64,000 nucleotides of DNA, taken from NCBI GenBank assembly GCA_964633285.1, contig CAZWGA010000011.1:1-64000 (forward strand), given 5' to 3'. This DNA comes from 20CM-2-55-15 sp964633285 (GTDB taxonomy: Bacteria > Acidobacteriota > Terriglobia > 20CM-2-55-15). Positions within the stretch are counted from its first letter, which is position 1, and each line of letters starts with the position of its first letter. The notes beneath the pieces were generated by a model. That model was not told the DNA's origin. It saw only the letters and a program-made list of their open reading frames with translations, and did no database searches. Positions 15,401-22,809 of this stretch are shown here, piece after piece. The position numbers were made by a program, and so were the translations under genes.

Positions 15401-16983
15401 TGGACTTTTTTCGTCAGCATATCCTGACCATTGTGGCTTTCTGGCCGCTGGCCGGCATGATTGTTCTCTTCTTTATGCCAAAAGAGAGCAAGGGCTTGAT
15501 CCGGTTGTGGGCCAACCTGGTGATCTTTGCCGGATTCTTCATCTCGTTGCCGCTGTGGTTCTGGTTCGATCGCAACACCTCCGACCAGATGCAATTCGTC
15601 GAGAACGTACCGTGGGTGCAGACGCTCGGCGCTCATTACCATGTCGGTATCGACGGCATTTCGCTGCTGCTCGTCATGCTCACGACGCTCCTGGGGCCGC
15701 TGGCGGTCCTGTCGTCGTGGACCGCCATCGAGAATCGCGTGAAAGAATATTACGTCTTCATGCTGATGCTTCAGGCGGGGATGCTCGGCGTTTTTATTTC
15801 GCTCGATTTCTTCCTCTTTTACGTTTTCTGGGAAGTCATGCTGGTGCCGATGTATTTCCTGATCGGCGTGTGGGGCGGCCCGCGAAAACTGTACGCGGCG
15901 ATCAAATTCTTCCTGTACACACTCGTGGGATCCGTTCTGCTGCTGCTTGGAATCCTCGCGCTCTACTTCACGTATCCGCAGGTTGCGGCGCAGCATCCCG
16001 AGATCGCAGCCCAGTTCGGGACTGCGGCGACATTTGATGTGCTCGCGTTTCACGCGATCGCGCCGTTCCTGGCGCCAGGTCTTCAATGGTGGGTTTTCCT
16101 GGGATTTTTTTTCGGGTTTGCCATAAAAGTTCCGATGTTCCCGTTCCATACATGGCTGCCCGATGCGCACGTTGAGGCTCCGACCGCAGGTTCCGTTATT
16201 CTTGCGGGCGTGCTGCTGAAGATGGGGACTTACGGATTTCTGCGATTCAGCCTGCCCATTCTGCCGGAAGGTACGAAAGCCTTTGTGCCTCTGATGATCA
16301 CGCTTTCCATCATCGGCATTGTTTACGGCGCCCTCGTCGCGATGATGCAGCCGGACATGAAGAAACTGGTGGCGTACTCTTCGGTGAGTCACATGGGATT
16401 CGTGATGCTCGGCATGTTCGCGCTGAACCCGAATGGGCTCAACGGCAGCATCATTCAGCAGATCAATCACGGAATCTCAACGGGTGCGCTCTTCCTGATC
16501 GTCGGCATCATCTATGAGCGGCGTCATACGCGCGAAATCGCGCAGTTCGGCGGCATCTCGAATGTCATGCCGGTCTACGCCATCGTGTTTCTGATAATGA
16601 CGATGTCTTCGATCGGTCTTCCGCTCCTCAACGGCTTCGTCGGTGAATTCGCAATCATGCTTGGAGCCTTTGAGCAGAATCTCTGGTGGGCTGTGTTTGC
16701 CGGATCGGGAATTGTTCTCGGTGCGGCTTATATGCTGTGGCTCTACCAGCGCACCATGCTCGGCAAAGTCGAGAATCCCGCGAATGAAAAACTCGTCGAT
16801 ATGAACCTTCGGGAACTCGCAACGCTGGTTCCGCTGATCATTGTAGCTTTCTGGATCGGCCTGTACCCGGCGCCGTTCTTTCAGGTTCTCGATAAACCCG
16901 TGAACAAGCTGGTTGAGAAAGTGAACCCGGACTTCTTCAAGGGCACGCCGCGCTTGAACGCGCAGGCAGGAGACCGCCGCTAA
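15400..16983 (+). CDS. nuoM: NADH-quinone oxidoreductase subunit M (set 1)
   Basis: An antiporter-like proton pump of 527 residues. The start is the ATG at 15400, overlapping the nuoL stop. Glu145 in FYVFWEVMLVPMYFLIG and Lys243 in FAIKVPMFPFHTWLPDAH are the expected channel residues, and SVSHMGFVMLG and NHGISTGALFLIVG are family motifs. A proline- and lysine-rich tail follows the last helix. The paralogue is at 24246-25775. Confidence 0.96.
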   Translation: MDFFRQHILTIVAFWPLAGMIVLFFMPKESKGLIRLWANLVIFAGFFISLPLWFWFDRNTSDQMQFVENVPWVQTLGAHYHVGIDGISLLLVMLTTLLGPLAVLSSWTAIENRVKEYYVFMLMLQAGMLGVFISLDFFLFYVFWEVMLVPMYFLIGVWGGPRKLYAAIKFFLYTLVGSVLLLLGILALYFTYPQVAAQHPEIAAQFGTAATFDVLAFHAIAPFLAPGLQWWVFLGFFFGFAIKVPMFPFHTWLPDAHVEAPTAGSVILAGVLLKMGTYGFLRFSLPILPEGTKAFVPLMITLSIIGIVYGALVAMMQPDMKKLVAYSSVSHMGFVMLGMFALNPNGLNGSIIQQINHGISTGALFLIVGIIYERRHTREIAQFGGISNVMPVYAIVFLIMTMSSIGLPLLNGFVGEFAIMLGAFEQNLWWAVFAGSGIVLGAAYMLWLYQRTMLGKVENPANEKLVDMNLRELATLVPLIIVAFWIGLYPAPFFQVLDKPVNKLVEKVNPDFFKGTPRLNAQAGDRR

Positions 16984-18431
16984 TGCAGCAGTTTTTCCAG
17001 ATGCAAGATCTCGGAGCGATCGTTCCGGAAGGGGAACTCATCGTCTTCGGAATGTTCCTGCTGATCTTCGATCTTCTGATCAAAGACAAGCGCTGGATCG
17101 GAATCATCGGCCTGGTGGGGATCGGTATTTCCGGCGGATTCCTGATGCGCCTTCGCGCAATTGAAGGGCAGGTTTCGGCTTACGGGGGCGTTCTCGTTCT
17201 CGACAGTTTCGCCGTCCTCTTCAAAGTGATCTTCCTGATTGCCGCGGCGCTGTCGATTGCGATTTCGCTGAAATACCTCGACATCGAGCGTGAAAACCAT
17301 GGCGAGTATTACGCCCTGATTCTGTTTTCCACGATGGGAATGATGTTCATGGCAGGCGCCATGGATCTGGTGACGTTGTACATCGGTCTCGAGACCATGG
17401 CGATCGCGACATATGTCCTCGTGGGTTTCCTGAAAGGCAACCAGCGGTCGAACGAAGCGTCGATGAAGTATTTCCTGCTGGGCGCATTCTCGTCGGGAAT
17501 TCTGCTCTATGGAATGTCGTTGCTGTACGGAATCGCAGGTTCGACGAAATTCTTCGACATCGCCGAAGCGCTTTCCCGCCGTCCCGTGAATGATCCGATT
17601 TCACTGCTCGCCATGATCACACTTTCGGCCGGAATGTTCTTCAAGATTGCCGCAGTCCCGTTCCATCAATGGACTCCCGACGCCTACGAAGGCGCGCCCA
17701 CTTCGATCACCGCATTCATGTCGGTTGCGGTCAAAGCCGCGTCGTTCGCGATGATGGTCCGGGTTTTCATGGTGGCGATTTATCCGCTGCGGCCGCAGTG
17801 GGTGCCGATCATGGCGGCAGTCTCGGTCATGACCATGACCGTCGGGAACATCGCCGCGATCACGCAATCCAGCGTGAAACGCCTGCTGGCGTATTCTTCA
17901 ATATCCCACGCAGGCTATGTGCTGATCGGCTTCATTGCAGGCAATGACACGGGTCTCACGGCGGTGCCGCTCTATCTTCTGATCTACACGTTTACGAATC
18001 TTGGTGTGTGGGCCGTGATCGTTGCGCTTCGACGCAAGGATGTCATCGGCGAGCACATTGACGATATGTCCGGCCTGTTCTTCCGGCATCCGGCTGCTGC
18101 GGTATTAATGCTCATCTTCCTGCTTTCCCTTGCCGGCATTCCGCCGACCGCGGGCTTCATTGGAAAGTACTATTTGTTCGCTGCAGCCATCGAAACCGGT
18201 CACAACACGCTTGCAGTCATCGCGGTACTGAACGCGGCGATCTCAATTTATTTCTATTTCCGGATTGTTGTTTCGATGTTCATGCGGGAGCCGACGGAGA
18301 AGACCGGCCTCGTTTACGCGCCGGGTTTGACGCTGGCTCTTGGAGTGGCGATCGTATTCACGCTGTTGATCGGCGTATATCCCGATCCATTCATTTCGAT
18401 GGCCCGCCACGCCGTGATTGTAGGTTTTTAG
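16983..18431 (+). CDS. nuoN: NADH-quinone oxidoreductase subunit N (set 1)
   Basis: The third antiporter-like subunit, 482 residues, last gene of nuo set 1. The channel glutamate is in LYIGLETMAIATYVLVG and the lysine in FFKIAAVPFHQWTPDAYEGAPT; SSISHAGYVLIG follows. It overlaps nuoM by one base. Its final 41 bases overlap the end of a convergent minus-strand gene, so the two blocks meet without a terminator. Confidence 0.95.
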   Translation: MQQFFQMQDLGAIVPEGELIVFGMFLLIFDLLIKDKRWIGIIGLVGIGISGGFLMRLRAIEGQVSAYGGVLVLDSFAVLFKVIFLIAAALSIAISLKYLDIERENHGEYYALILFSTMGMMFMAGAMDLVTLYIGLETMAIATYVLVGFLKGNQRSNEASMKYFLLGAFSSGILLYGMSLLYGIAGSTKFFDIAEALSRRPVNDPISLLAMITLSAGMFFKIAAVPFHQWTPDAYEGAPTSITAFMSVAVKAASFAMMVRVFMVAIYPLRPQWVPIMAAVSVMTMTVGNIAAITQSSVKRLLAYSSISHAGYVLIGFIAGNDTGLTAVPLYLLIYTFTNLGVWAVIVALRRKDVIGEHIDDMSGLFFRHPAAAVLMLIFLLSLAGIPPTAGFIGKYYLFAAAIETGHNTLAVIAVLNAAISIYFYFRIVVSMFMREPTEKTGLVYAPGLTLALGVAIVFTLLIGVYPDPFISMARHAVIVGF

Positions 18432-18861
18432 GCAGCACCGCTGAAAGAAGCTGCTCGGCATCGGATGCCGGCAGCTTTTCAGCTTCTTTCATGACAGCCG
18501 CCGGTACCCACTTCGGAAAAGCAAGCTGTTTCGTTGCATGAGCGCCGCTTTCCGTGTGCTCTTCCCAGATTCTTGCCAATTGCGCTTTTTGAAAACGCCC
18601 CGCAAGCTTCACAAGCGCAGGCCAGAGACGGCGATGGACAAAAGTCACCTTGCCGCCGACAAGCTTGCAAACCAGAATTTCCGGGCTTTCACTGACGGCC
18701 CGGGCTGCCTGAAAGATGATCTTTCCTTTGGCGTGCCCCCACCAGCTCCCGCGAATGGGTTCCCCTGCGATCGCGTCGGCAAGGCTGGGGACAGGACCAC
18801 GCGCCGCTTGCAGGACAACTCCATGACGCTTGACGAATGCTATGGCTTGTTTCGGGCTCAT
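18391..18861 (-). CDS. Conserved hypothetical protein, 156 aa
   Basis: A soluble 156-residue protein. The N-terminal half (MSPKQAIAFVKRHGVVLQAARGPVP, GEPIRGSWWGHAKG) and the motif VCKLVGGKVTFVHRRLWPAL look like a conserved uncharacterised family, but I cannot name a function. It is last in a minus-strand run behind the cytochrome gene, 22 bases away. It overlaps nuoN tail to tail by 41 bases; the reading frame continues cleanly through the overlap. Confidence 0.65.
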   Translation of the reverse strand: MSPKQAIAFVKRHGVVLQAARGPVPSLADAIAGEPIRGSWWGHAKGKIIFQAARAVSESPEILVCKLVGGKVTFVHRRLWPALVKLAGRFQKAQLARIWEEHTESGAHATKQLAFPKWVPAAVMKEAEKLPASDAEQLLSAVLPKNLQSRRGGPSK

Positions 18862-18883
18862 TTGAATTCCGTTTTCTTATACT

Positions 18884-19636
18884 TTACTGGCATGCGTCCG
18901 CGATCGGCTCAATCGAATTCACGTTGATACGATTGCCGGTGGGTGTGCGGACGATCACACCTTTGACCTGAACCTTCTTATCGGCGTGGGGAACCGGATC
19001 GAAATTCTCGGCGTCCTGAAGGCGAAAACGGTAAGGGCCGAGAGCGCGTGCTGCTGAGAGCCCCAGCTCTTTATCGATTTTCTTGAATGAATCGCGAGTG
19101 CGCACAGGTTCGCTGGCATCCACGAGAGCCCACGCATTCGGACCGGTTTGAATCAGGCAACCCACGCTGAGCACTGGCGCGAAATTGGGAACCGGCTTCG
19201 GACCGTCCTTGCCTACCAGTTGAATCCTTTCGAGCTGATCCGGCTTGAGTTCGGTGTTGCCCGCGGGCATTTCGTTGCTTTGGAGAAGATAGCTGATGAT
19301 ATCGGTGTACATCTGATCCGGAAGGCTGCCGGCCCGGCCCCGCGGCATCGTAGCTTTCATGTCGAGGAAAAGCGTTTCGAGATTGTCTTCACGGCGGCGT
19401 TCCATGAAGGGTTCGCCTTTCATGGCTCCTTCGATGCCCAGCAGGTCCGCTTTATGGCACGCGATGCAGTTCTGGCTGTAGGCGTCTTTGCCGCGAGAGG
19501 CCTGGGCGGAAGAGTAGATGCCGTCCCACACGGTCTTGTTCTGAGCGCAGACAGTGACTGAACAGGCCAGAAACCACAAAGGCACAAGGAAACAAAATCG
19601 AGCGACTTTGTGTCTTTGTGCCTTTGTGGTTTCCAA
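18884..19636 (-). CDS. Secreted c-type cytochrome with C-terminal beta domain
   Basis: A single heme c protein. CIACH at residues 57-61 is the heme site, and Met97 in KATMPRGRAGSL is the likely axial ligand. Residues 11-30 form a signal peptide (FCFLVPLWFLACSVTVCA). After the cytochrome domain (to about 125) comes a second domain ending in KVQVKGVIVRTPTGNRINVNSIEPI, which resembles an OB-like beta barrel. The start is uncertain: TTG 19636 gives the full signal peptide, while a GTG about 57 bases downstream is an alternative. The first 67 bases of the gene are a dispersed palindrome. It sits behind the ATPase Fo genes and a lipoprotein, so a periplasmic electron-transfer role is likely but unproven. 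Confidence 0.82.
   Translation of the reverse strand: METTKAQRHKVARFCFLVPLWFLACSVTVCAQNKTVWDGIYSSAQASRGKDAYSQNCIACHKADLLGIEGAMKGEPFMERRREDNLETLFLDMKATMPRGRAGSLPDQMYTDIISYLLQSNEMPAGNTELKPDQLERIQLVGKDGPKPVPNFAPVLSVGCLIQTGPNAWALVDASEPVRTRDSFKKIDKELGLSAARALGPYRFRLQDAENFDPVPHADKKVQVKGVIVRTPTGNRINVNSIEPIADACQ
19570..19633. repeat. Perfect 18-base inverted repeat within cytochrome 5' end
   Basis: Arms 19570-19587 and 19616-19633 are exact reverse complements (core CCACAAAGGCACAA). They enclose 28 bases that contain a further CTTTGTGTCTTTGTG unit. The whole element lies inside the signal-peptide coding region of the cytochrome gene and could fold in its mRNA over the start codon. Confidence 0.8.
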
Positions 19637-19651
19637 TTTGGGCTCAGGACA

Positions 19652-20275
19652 CTAGCTGCGTTTCTTTTCCAGCTCGGTGAAACGGATGGCGTTCAGCGTC
19701 TGGCCTTTGACTTTGAATTTCACAAAACGGAAACCGCGGCTGTCATACGGATATTCCGTGGAGTCGTCTTCCTTGTTCTGAACGGCGTCGCCTTCTTCTT
19801 TTCCGAACAAGTCGCGCATCATCTTCAAATCGCCGGAAGTCAGAAGTTTCTGAAGTTTCTCATCCGCAATTTTTTTTGCGAAAGCCTGATTGACTTCGAT
19901 TTTGCGCGCCTTCCCGGTGAGTTGGGCGGTATAAACGAACAAGCCCTGTCCCTGGTAAACCGTCAGATAGTATCCGGGTTCGGTTTCGGTTTTGGGCAGA
20001 TTGCGCGTATTTTCGACTTTTCCGAAATTATCCTGAACCTGATTTGTCTTGTCGCCCAGCTTCACGCCCATGACGCTGATATTGCGGCTCGTCCAACCGG
20101 AATGGGTCGTGAGGTCGTCCTTCGTAAGTTCGTAGATTTCGACTTTTTCTTCAGCCGGCTTTGCAGTTGGAGCGGCTGCCGGCTGTGCGGCCTGCTTGGG
20201 TTCTTCGCCGCCGCATCCGGCAAGGCACAGCGTGAGGGTACCGGCCAGGGCGAACAACATTAGTGGCTTCGACAT
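19652..20275 (-). CDS. Lipoprotein of unknown function
   Basis: The ATG at 20275 has a strong AGGAGG ribosome-binding site. The protein starts MSKPLMLFALAGTLTLCLAGC, a lipoprotein signal with lipobox LAGC and Cys21 as the lipidated residue. An Ala/Pro-rich linker (PKQAAQPAAAPTAKPAEE) follows, then a soluble domain of about 160 residues. I recognise no catalytic motif. It lies 71 bases after atpF and ahead of the cytochrome gene, and is likely membrane-anchored on the periplasmic side. Confidence 0.75.
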   Translation of the reverse strand: MSKPLMLFALAGTLTLCLAGCGGEEPKQAAQPAAAPTAKPAEEKVEIYELTKDDLTTHSGWTSRNISVMGVKLGDKTNQVQDNFGKVENTRNLPKTETEPGYYLTVYQGQGLFVYTAQLTGKARKIEVNQAFAKKIADEKLQKLLTSGDLKMMRDLFGKEEGDAVQNKEDDSTEYPYDSRGFRFVKFKVKGQTLNAIRFTELEKKRS

Positions 20276-20346
20276 TGATGTCCTCCTTATGAAGCGCCCG
20301 ATAATGAATTGCGCAGATTTTCGGCGCGGATTATATACCAACCGGC

Positions 20347-20850
20347 TTACTGTTTGCTGATCTCGATCTGTTTGAGAGTTTCGTCGATCAGTCGAGCGTT
20401 GTCGTCCTTCGCCAGATTGCGTTCGAGCAGCTTGGAGGCGATCTTCAACGCAATATCACCGACTTCGGAGCGAATCTGCTGCAGCGCCTGTCTTGTCTGC
20501 AGTTGAATCTGCTGTTCGGCGTTCCGGATGATGTTCTCGGCCTCGGTCTTCGATTTCGCTTTAAGTTCTTCCCGAAGCCTTTCGGCATCCGAGCGGGTTT
20601 GAGCGAGTATCGATTCCGATTCAGCGCGCGCTTGTTGCAGAATTTTGGTGGACTCCTGTTGAAGCCGCTCCAGTTCCTGCTTTGCGCGCTCGGCATCTTC
20701 GAGGGACTTGCGTATGGTTTCCTGCCGCGCTTCAAGCGCTTTCAGCAGCGGTTTCCACGCAAACTTCCCGAGGACGATCAGCAGGACGACAAAGGTTGCG
20801 ATCGTCCAGATGAATAGTCCGGGATCCGGCTGAACTAACGGGTTATCCAT
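20347..20850 (-). CDS. atpF: F-type ATP synthase subunit b
   Basis: The peripheral stalk subunit. One N-terminal membrane helix (GLFIWTIATFVVLLIVLGKFAW) is followed by about 130 residues of charged coiled coil rich in Glu, Gln, Arg and Ala. Length 167 is typical. Only a single b gene is present, with no b'. It closes the Fo cluster; atpH, A, G, D and C do not follow. Confidence 0.93.
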   Translation of the reverse strand: MDNPLVQPDPGLFIWTIATFVVLLIVLGKFAWKPLLKALEARQETIRKSLEDAERAKQELERLQQESTKILQQARAESESILAQTRSDAERLREELKAKSKTEAENIIRNAEQQIQLQTRQALQQIRSEVGDIALKIASKLLERNLAKDDNARLIDETLKQIEISKQ

Positions 20851-20860
20851 ATCCGGCTGC

Positions 20861-21082
20861 CTATTTGAATACGATTAAAAGGATAAACACCTCGGCCAGA
20901 ATCGCCACGCCTTCGAGCAGGAAAAGCGGCAGGCTGACTGCGCCGGTGATTCGATCGGCAGCGGCAGGTTGACGCGCAATGCCTTCAGCAGCCGCGGATG
21001 CAAACTTTCCAATTCCCAAGCCCGCGCCGATCACGACCATGCCCAGACCGATCGCTGCGCCCAATAAGTGCAGATAATTCAT
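20861..21082 (-). CDS. atpE: F-type ATP synthase subunit c
   Basis: A 73-residue helical hairpin starting at ATG 21082, with a TTAGGAGA ribosome-binding site. Helix 1 is Gly/Ala-rich, ending in the loop ARQPAA. The ion-binding carboxylate in helix 2 is Glu57 in LFLLEGVAILAE. The usual sodium-binding partners are missing: the position equivalent to the helix-1 Gln is Ile, and Glu57 is followed by Gly rather than Ser/Thr. Proton specificity is therefore more likely. An in-frame extension upstream in the atpB gene is spurious. Confidence 0.95.
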   Translation of the reverse strand: MNYLHLLGAAIGLGMVVIGAGLGIGKFASAAAEGIARQPAAADRITGAVSLPLFLLEGVAILAEVFILLIVFK

Positions 21083-21108
21083 TCTCCTAAGCCTCCGTTT
21101 TTTGTTTT

Positions 21109-22062
21109 CTAGTGATGAACGTGAATGGCCATGCCGATGAACACGGCCGACAACAGCGTAAATACGTATGCCTGAACCACAACGACGATAATCTCGAGCG
21201 CGGAAATTGCAACAGAGAGCGGAACCGATGCGATCAACCCGACACCCACTCCGACAATCGCTCGAGATGTCATTTCCGTAAATAAAAATACAAATGAAAG
21301 TATCGAAAGTATGGCGATGTGACCGCCCGTCATATTCGCGGCAAGCCGCATCGTTAACGCAAAAGGCCGGACAAACATTCCGATGATTTCGATCGGAATG
21401 AGAATGACGTACACGAACGGGCTCAATCCATGCGGTACAAGATTCTTCCAATGTGTGACAAAACCATGCGCCTTCGATCCGGCGATAATGATCGCGAAGA
21501 AAGTGATCGTGGCCAGAGCGGCAGTCACATTGAAGTTCGCGGTCGCTGTGGTTCCACCATGAGGGAGCTTATTCAGAAAGGAGTCGGGCGCCGGATGAAA
21601 GGCAAAATGATTGAGTAGCGCCAGTGGTTCGAACACTGGAATCAATCCGATCGCGTTTGCGCTCAGAATGAAGAAGAAGAGAGTCAGGATCAGCGGCGTC
21701 CAGGTGTTGACCCACTTGTTACCGACATTGGGCCTTGCGATCGAGTCGCGAACGAATTCCACGACAGCCTCGAGCGCGTTCATAAAACCGGACGGAACCA
21801 GCCGGTCCTGTTTCAGATAACGCCGAACCGTCAACGTCACAATAACGAAAAGAATCGCGGCGACGATCCACAACATAAAGACATGTTTCGTAATCGAAAA
21901 ATCGATTCCGAATACACGCGGCAGTTCGATCAAAGGATGCTGGTGAGGATTCGAAACGTGTTCGACGATAACTTCGCCGGGATTGAAATGTTCAGGTTTC
22001 GGTTCCGCTCCCGTTGCGGGCTCCTGAAGTATTGCGAGTGCGAGAAGAGAAGTTAATAACAA
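21109..22062 (-). CDS. atpB: F-type ATP synthase subunit a
   Basis: The stator channel subunit, 317 residues. The essential arginine is Arg239 in PFALTMRLAANMTGGH. The N-terminus looks like a cleavable signal (MLLTSLLALAILQEPATGA) followed by a His/Pro-rich periplasmic stretch (HVSNPHQHPL). Between the second and third main helices lies an extended loop (about 150-172). The order atpZ-I-B-E-F is canonical. Confidence 0.95.
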   Translation of the reverse strand: MLLTSLLALAILQEPATGAEPKPEHFNPGEVIVEHVSNPHQHPLIELPRVFGIDFSITKHVFMLWIVAAILFVIVTLTVRRYLKQDRLVPSGFMNALEAVVEFVRDSIARPNVGNKWVNTWTPLILTLFFFILSANAIGLIPVFEPLALLNHFAFHPAPDSFLNKLPHGGTTATANFNVTAALATITFFAIIIAGSKAHGFVTHWKNLVPHGLSPFVYVILIPIEIIGMFVRPFALTMRLAANMTGGHIAILSILSFVFLFTEMTSRAIVGVGVGLIASVPLSVAISALEIIVVVVQAYVFTLLSAVFIGMAIHVHH

Positions 22063-22066
22063 GTGG

Positions 22067-22441
22067 CTATCGAGACCTCTCCGAAAACAGGCGCTTCAGG
22101 TGCAGCGCCTCGATTAAATACAACGCAATAAAATAACTGGTGAAACTCGCAACAAACGGCGCAGTTCTGAATCCCACTACGCGGAGCATTACAGCGACGT
22201 ACGCCCCAAAAAAAATCATCTTAAAGACAAAGCCCGTCAACATGAGAACCGCCAGTTCCACAGGACCTTGCCTTTGCAGTACTCGCGCAGCCAGGAGCCA
22301 CGTTCCGCTGACCGCAACAAGCGGACCCAGCATGCCGAACAGAATTTCAACGCTCGTCCGGCGATCCACGATGACTGCGAGAACGGCCCACGATACAACG
22401 CTTGCTGCCGTCATCCAAATTACCGGCTTCATTTGTGCCAA
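22067..22441 (-). CDS. atpI: ATP synthase subunit I (AtpI-like)
   Basis: A 124-residue protein with four predicted membrane helices, placed directly upstream of atpB as AtpI usually is. AtpI helps assemble the c-ring. Sequence conservation in this family is poor, so the call rests on size, helices and position. It overlaps atpZ by 13 bases. Confidence 0.75.
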   Translation of the reverse strand: MAQMKPVIWMTAASVVSWAVLAVIVDRRTSVEILFGMLGPLVAVSGTWLLAARVLQRQGPVELAVLMLTGFVFKMIFFGAYVAVMLRVVGFRTAPFVASFTSYFIALYLIEALHLKRLFSERSR

Positions 22442-22710
22442 ATGGATTTGGCGAGCTCATAAAAACCAACGACAAGCCCGAGCAGCAGACCGCCAAGCAG
22501 GAACCATGGTTTTGTTCCCCGCCAACTGTCTATCGCGTATCCAATTCCGCCAAGCAGGATGATGGCCCCAATCAACGTGTAGCTGGCGACAGCCACAGGC
22601 CCGGCTCGTGTCAGATTCTCCTGAAATGCTTTTGCAGCTCGCGCCAGGAACAATCCACTGTCTTCGGATCTGGGTGTGGGACGATCAGGACGGTTGCTTC
22701 GGTCGTCCAT
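22429..22710 (-). CDS. atpZ: AtpZ/AtpQ-like ATP synthase accessory protein
   Basis: A 93-residue protein with a basic N-terminus and two membrane helices (VASYTLIGAIILLGGIGYAID and WFLLGGLLLGLVVGFYELAKSI). The GxGY and G..G..GF patterns match the AtpZ/AtpI accessory family. It is the first gene of the Fo cluster, with GGAGGGG just upstream of its ATG, about 100 bases after nuoN set 2 on the same strand. Confidence 0.8.
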   Translation of the reverse strand: MDDRSNRPDRPTPRSEDSGLFLARAAKAFQENLTRAGPVAVASYTLIGAIILLGGIGYAIDSWRGTKPWFLLGGLLLGLVVGFYELAKSIWHK

Positions 22711-22763
22711 GCGCTCCCCTCCAGCGTACCTTCACCGCCAGGCAACTGGTGAGTGTACAGTAT

Positions 22764-22775
22764 CTTTTTAAAAAG
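22764..22775. promoter_or_regulatory. AT-rich palindrome upstream of atpZ
   Basis: CTTTTTAAAAAG is a perfect 12-base palindrome in the 99-base gap between the end of nuoN set 2 and the start of atpZ. It is the most AT-rich spot nearby and probably belongs to the atp promoter region. I see no convincing -35/-10 pair, so the role is a guess. Confidence 0.3.
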
Positions 22776-22809
22776 TTACACCATGATGATGAGTGACGAC
22801 GAGCCGCGC

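Noticed and set aside
20861..21451. 196-residue version of ATPase subunit c
   Set aside because: Only the last 73 residues are subunit c, preceded by a strong ribosome-binding site at ATG 21082; the rest is out-of-frame atpB.
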